Source: an uncultured Bacilli bacterium
Lineage (GTDB): Bacteria > Bacillota_I > Bacilli_A > RFN20 > CAG-449
Direction: 5' to 3'
Length of the DNA: 34,932 nt
NCBI GenBank assembly: GCA_947627505.1
Contig: CANQWG010000001.1
Span: 73,216-108,147, forward strand
Positions 31,906 through 34,932 of the stretch are shown one piece after another. How positions within the stretch are numbered: the first letter of the stretch is position 1; every line of letters begins with the position of its first letter. Both the position numbers and the translations under genes were made by a program. A model generated the notes under the pieces. The model was given only the letters and a program-made list of their open reading frames with translations. It was not told the origin of the DNA and made no database searches.

Positions 31906-33504
31906 ATGAATCAAACAATGTATGAAAAAGTGCAGCAATGTGCTGCAAAGTATCCGGATTTCAAAGTGATCTATTATATGGGAAAAAAGTTTTCTTATCG
32001 CTTTGTCATTCAAGAAATCGAACGACTATCGATTTTTATGTCACACGATTTAAAAATTCAAAAAGGTGATGTGGTGACGATCTGTTTGCCGAATATTCCT
32101 AGTGCGGTCTTTTTGTTTTATGCTGTCAACCGCTTAGGGGCGATTGCCAATATGGTGCATCCGTTTACACCATTTTTACAAGTCGAAAAAATTATGAAGA
32201 ACACCAACTCAAAACATATATTCTTGTTTGAACAATCGCTATATAAAGAAGAAAAGTCTTATGCAAAGTATAAAAAGCAATTGACAGTTTGTTTGGCATC
32301 GTCATATCTACCTTCTTATAAGCGTTATATTTATCATCTTCAAAATAAAAAGATGCACCAAGCGATTAAAGATTATCATTCTTACGATGATATTAAAAAC
32401 TACAGCCAAGAATTATTGCCACCTGTAAATAGAAATGAATGTGCGGTTTATTTGCATTCCGGTGGGACTACCGGTGTTCCTAAAACGATTAGGCTTTCTA
32501 ATGAAGGATTCAATTATCTAGCCCAAGAATCGCAGAATATCTTTGCGTGCGGAGAAATATATCGTAACGGGATGCTTGCAGTTCTTCCTACGTTCCATGG
32601 TTTTGGATTATGTATGTGTGTCCATGCTCCTTTGAGCAATGCGATGACTTCGATTTTAGTGCCGAAATTTTCTCCAAGCGCCTTAGTCAAAATCATGAAT
32701 AAAACCCCAGTTAATTGTATTTGCGGAGTTCCTACTCTTTTTGAAAGTTTATTGAATGATCAAAGATTTACCAATCATCGACATTTAAAGGATTTAAAAG
32801 TCGTTTTCTGCGGTGGCGATTCAATGCCGTTGCCTTTAAAAGAGCGATTTGATGCTTTGATGAAAAGTATCAATTCCACATGTCGAATGATGGAAGGTTA
32901 TGGCCTTACTGAAACTGTGACCGTATGTGCGGTCAATACTTTGAAAATCAATCGTCCCGGTTCGGTAGGTAAAATGATAAACGGGATGGAATGTAAAATC
33001 TTAGATGATAATGATAAAGAAGTACCATTAGGAGAACTAGGTGAGATTTGCGTTAAAGCACCGACGATGATGATTGGATATTTAAATGAACCGGAAATTA
33101 CTAAAGAAGTGATTAGAGACGGATATGTTCATACCGGCGATCTCGGATATATGGATCAGGATCAGTTTATCTATTTTAAACAACGAAAAAAGAGAATTAT
33201 CAAGGTTAGCGGCGTTGCGGTTTATCCTACGGAAATCGAAAATATCGTGATGCAGATTGATGAAATCGAAAGATGTGCGGCGATTGAAATGAAAGATCCA
33301 CGTCTTGGAGCGGCGGTAAAATTGTTTGTAGTTTCAAAATTGGTAGATAAGGAAACCTTAGAGAAAAAGATTCTTGAAACTTGTAGAAAAAATCTCATTA
33401 AATGGGCGGTGCCTAAAAAAATAGAATTCCGTGATGCGTTGCCATTAACGCTTATCGGTAAAGTCGATTATCTCGCTTTACAAAAGGAAAACGATGAAAA
33501 TTAA
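31906..33504 (+). CDS. AMP-binding acyl-CoA synthetase (fatty acid-CoA ligase-like)
   Basis: 532 residues from ATG 31906, preceded by AGAGGTG; the longer in-frame opening from 31780 overlaps the previous gene and is not used. Signature motifs of the ANL superfamily are intact: HSGGTTGVPKTI (P-loop-like, about 184-195), EGYGLTETV (about 330-338), YVHTGDLGYMD (about 408-418, the ribose-binding Asp) and the hinge KKRIIKVSGVAVYPTEIE (about 426-443). A catalytic lysine is expected near GKVDY at the C-terminus and is present. It would adenylate a carboxylate and load it on CoA or a carrier. The preceding acyltransferase-like gene suggests use in envelope acylation. Confidence 0.88.
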   Translation: MNQTMYEKVQQCAAKYPDFKVIYYMGKKFSYRFVIQEIERLSIFMSHDLKIQKGDVVTICLPNIPSAVFLFYAVNRLGAIANMVHPFTPFLQVEKIMKNTNSKHIFLFEQSLYKEEKSYAKYKKQLTVCLASSYLPSYKRYIYHLQNKKMHQAIKDYHSYDDIKNYSQELLPPVNRNECAVYLHSGGTTGVPKTIRLSNEGFNYLAQESQNIFACGEIYRNGMLAVLPTFHGFGLCMCVHAPLSNAMTSILVPKFSPSALVKIMNKTPVNCICGVPTLFESLLNDQRFTNHRHLKDLKVVFCGGDSMPLPLKERFDALMKSINSTCRMMEGYGLTETVTVCAVNTLKINRPGSVGKMINGMECKILDDNDKEVPLGELGEICVKAPTMMIGYLNEPEITKEVIRDGYVHTGDLGYMDQDQFIYFKQRKKRIIKVSGVAVYPTEIENIVMQIDEIERCAAIEMKDPRLGAAVKLFVVSKLVDKETLEKKILETCRKNLIKWAVPKKIEFRDALPLTLIGKVDYLALQKENDEN

Positions 33505-33527
33505 ATACAGCTTCGGCTGTATTTTTT
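33503..33527 (+). terminator. Terminator after the acyl-CoA ligase gene
   Basis: AAATACAGC and GCTGTATTT form a perfect 9-bp stem with a TTCG tetraloop, followed by TTT. The stem overlaps the stop codon of the ligase gene. Confidence 0.9.
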
Positions 33528-33536
33528 GTAATTTTA

Positions 33537-33565
33537 TTGTAAAGTTATCGATAACAATTTATAAT
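33537..33565 (+). promoter_or_regulatory. Promoter of the SPFH-RHH operon
   Basis: -35 TTGTAA (33537-33542) and a perfect -10 TATAAT (33560-33565) are 17 bases apart. A start near 33572 would give a leader of about 30 bases. Confidence 0.75.
33544..33555. promoter_or_regulatory. Operator-like palindrome between -35 and -10
   Basis: GTTATCGATAAC is a perfect 12-base palindrome placed in the promoter spacer, where a bound repressor would block RNA polymerase. Its TATC/GATA half-sites recur in the second palindrome downstream. Confidence 0.55.
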
Positions 33566-33573
33566 ATTATTAT

Positions 33574-33590
33574 GATATCAATTTGATATC
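33574..33590. promoter_or_regulatory. Second operator-like palindrome, just before the ribosome binding site
   Basis: GATATCAATTTGATATC is a perfect inverted repeat with 8-base arms around one base, starting at about +3 and ending directly before GAGGAGG. It could be a second operator or form an RNA hairpin that affects translation. Confidence 0.55.
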
Positions 33591-33602
33591 GAGGAGGATT
33601 AT

Positions 33603-34619
33603 ATGAACGAAAAACCAAAAATCTACGAAGAAAAGGTTATTAAACCTAAAAGCGGCTGGGTGATGCTTGGAGTTATCATCGCCTTATATATAATTTTTAT
33701 AGCTGGCATTGCTTTTTGTGCTACCGGTATTGAAAATTTTGAAAATACGCCAAGCGGGACATTTTTCGGTATCTTGATGTTTATTTTCATCATGTTACCT
33801 CTTGTTTCTTTAATTCTTATTAAAGGATTTAAATTGCTAAATCCCAATGAAGCGATTGTTTTGACACTGTTTGGTAAGTATTATGGAACGATTAATCAGG
33901 AAGGATTCTATTATGTTAATCCATTTTGCAGCGTAGTGTTACCAAATGGGGAGACTTTAGGTTTGGAAAATAACTTACAAGTACCGCCGTTACCGGCCAA
34001 GACTAGCAAAATGTTTCAAAATTTTGGACGTAAAAAAATATCTTTAAAGGCGATGACTTTAGTTAATGGTAAACAAAAGGTCAATGATCTTGAAGGTAAT
34101 CCGATAGAAATCGGAGTTGTCGTTATTTGGAAAGTAATCAACACCGCGAAAGCTTTATTCAATGTCGACAACTATATCGATTTTGTTTCCACTCAAAGTG
34201 ATTCTGCAATTCGCCAAGTTGCAAGATGTTATCCTTACGATATTTCAGATGAAGGTGATGAAAAATCACTTCGTGGTAGTTCACAAGAAATCTCTGAAGA
34301 ATTGAAAAAAGAATTACAAAAGCGAGTTGAGATTGCCGGAATCGAAATTATGGAAGCGCGAATCTCTCATTTGGCTTACGCTCCGGAAATTGCCGCAGCG
34401 ATGTTACAAAGACAACAAGCTAAAGCGATCATCGATGCTCGTCAAAAGATCGTTGAAGGCGCCGTAAGTATGGTCGAGATGGCTTTGAATAAATTATCTG
34501 AAAATAATATCGTGGAATTAGATGATGAGAGAAAGGCACAAATGGTCAGCAATTTGATGGTCGTGTTATGTGGCAATAAAGATGCCCAACCGATTGTAAA
34601 TAGCGGTTCGATATATTAG
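33603..34619 (+). CDS. SPFH/Band-7 domain membrane protein
   Basis: 338 residues with a GAGGAGG site. Two hydrophobic segments lie at the N-terminus (about 15-40 and 51-76). They are followed by the SPFH domain, starting at LNPNEAIVLTLFGKYYGTIN (about 78-97) and continuing with the usual 'GFYYVNPFC' and 'EI.VVV.WKV.....A.F.V..Y..FV..Q...A.R......' pattern, and an Ala-rich helix (YAPEIAAAMLQRQQAKAIID, about 258-277). Such proteins oligomerise into membrane rings or cages and organise membrane domains. It is the SPFH type frequently encoded with a small ribbon-helix-helix protein, as here. Confidence 0.92.
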   Translation: MNEKPKIYEEKVIKPKSGWVMLGVIIALYIIFIAGIAFCATGIENFENTPSGTFFGILMFIFIMLPLVSLILIKGFKLLNPNEAIVLTLFGKYYGTINQEGFYYVNPFCSVVLPNGETLGLENNLQVPPLPAKTSKMFQNFGRKKISLKAMTLVNGKQKVNDLEGNPIEIGVVVIWKVINTAKALFNVDNYIDFVSTQSDSAIRQVARCYPYDISDEGDEKSLRGSSQEISEELKKELQKRVEIAGIEIMEARISHLAYAPEIAAAMLQRQQAKAIIDARQKIVEGAVSMVEMALNKLSENNIVELDDERKAQMVSNLMVVLCGNKDAQPIVNSGSIY

Positions 34620-34620
34620 T

Positions 34621-34791
34621 ATGGAACTAAATGCGAAGGATAAGAAACAAATTTTACTGCGCTTGCCAAAGCATTTGTGGAATGAAATACAAAGTTGGGC
34701 CGAAGAAGATTTTCGCTCAATCAATGGCCAAATAGAATATCTGTTGACTGAAGCCATTCGAAAAAGAAAAAAAGAAAAAGGTGACCTTTAA
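34621..34791 (+). CDS. Ribbon-helix-helix (Arc-like) DNA-binding protein
   Basis: 56 residues, starting one base after the stop of the SPFH gene, so translation is coupled. The Arc/MetJ-type fold is plain: a beta strand KQILLRLPKHLWNEIQSWAE (residues 9-28), then the turn and second helix in SINGQIEYLLTEAIRKRKK (about 33-51). Proteins of this type dimerise and insert a two-stranded sheet into the DNA major groove at palindromic sites. Placed last in the SPFH operon, whose promoter carries two palindromes, it is a strong candidate for an autoregulator. No toxin gene of a toxin-antitoxin type is adjacent. Confidence 0.85.
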   Translation: MELNAKDKKQILLRLPKHLWNEIQSWAEEDFRSINGQIEYLLTEAIRKRKKEKGDL

Positions 34792-34804
34792 AGTCATCTT
34801 TTTT
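34779..34804 (+). terminator. Terminator of the SPFH-RHH operon
   Basis: AGGTGAC (34779-34785) pairs with GTCATCT (34793-34799, one G-U) around a seven-base loop, followed by six T. The stem overlaps the stop codon of the regulator gene. Confidence 0.85.
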
Positions 34805-34823
34805 AATCGCCAAGTGTGCTAAC

Positions 34824-34852
34824 TTGAATGTTTTTTAAGTATTTAATATAAT
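34824..34852 (+). promoter_or_regulatory. Promoter at the right edge, with a structured leader
   Basis: -35 TTGAAT (34824-34829) and -10 TATAAT (34847-34852) are exactly 17 bases apart. The RNA starting near 34859 would hold TTTAGG and CCTAAA (and, competing, CCTG and CAGG) within 25 bases, so a folded leader is possible. Its gene lies outside the window. Confidence 0.65.
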
Positions 34853-34918
34853 AATACCTGACTTTAGGCAGGAACCCTAAAATATAGTGTTACATCAATC
34901 AAAAAGCAAATCAGCATT

Positions 34919-34930
34919 GAGAATATTCTC
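34919..34930. promoter_or_regulatory. Palindrome in the leader at the window edge
   Basis: GAGAATATTCTC is a perfect 12-base palindrome about 60 bases after the predicted start point of the edge promoter. It may be a protein site or an RNA stem; the sequence ends two bases later. Confidence 0.4.
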
Positions 34931-34932
34931 GA

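Overview
The window is AT-rich and coding-dense. It has strong AGGAGG-type ribosome binding sites and uses TGA as a true stop (for example the ATGA overlaps at 10689 and 12673). These traits and the gene families point to a low-GC Bacillota (Erysipelotrichia/Bacilli-like) chromosome carrying a prophage. No taxonomic marker gene is present, so this is inference.

Bases 1 to about 24,430 are the right half of a podovirus-like prophage, read left to right. The order is: scaffold-like protein; N4-gp56-type major capsid protein with a C-terminal Ig-like (Big2) domain; a small capsid-associated protein; a tRNA-like gene with a strange middle; a head-tail adaptor; a T7-gp12/stabilisation-type tail nozzle protein split over two ORFs with about 1000 residues of Ig-like material inserted; four membrane proteins of unknown role; two tail appendage proteins; a glycosyltransferase-like protein; an internal virion protein; and a 2364-residue ejection-type polyvalent protein. 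No integrase, terminase, portal, repressor or recognisable endolysin lies in the window, so the rest of the prophage must be to the left.

The most interesting part is the giant protein. Its middle carries a PBECR-like (Barnase/EndoU/colicin-type) nuclease segment followed by an acetyltransferase-like segment. Across the junction, in the +1 frame, lies a 58-codon ORF with its own Shine-Dalgarno. Downstream of the giant gene, after a terminator and a self-contained 50-nt small RNA locus, there is a second, partial copy of the same junction: the tail of the nuclease frame, closed by a stop codon, then a 56-codon ORF homologous to the embedded one. This looks like a toxin-tip plus small partner (immunity-like) cassette, with one copy overprinted inside the virion protein and one orphan copy behind it.

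From about 24,500 the window is ordinary chromosome. A minus-strand NYN/OST-HTH-like RNA-binding protein meets the prophage at a bidirectional terminator. Then on the plus strand come a DUF2207 membrane protein, a LemA protein and a GtrA-family protein; a membrane-anchored propeller-like protein, a membrane-anchored ComEC-like metallo-beta-lactamase-fold protein, a DUF1624 acyltransferase-like membrane protein and an AMP-binding acyl-CoA ligase; and an SPFH protein with a ribbon-helix-helix regulator. The SPFH promoter has two clean palindromes that could be the regulator's operators. A further promoter with a structured leader begins at the right edge.
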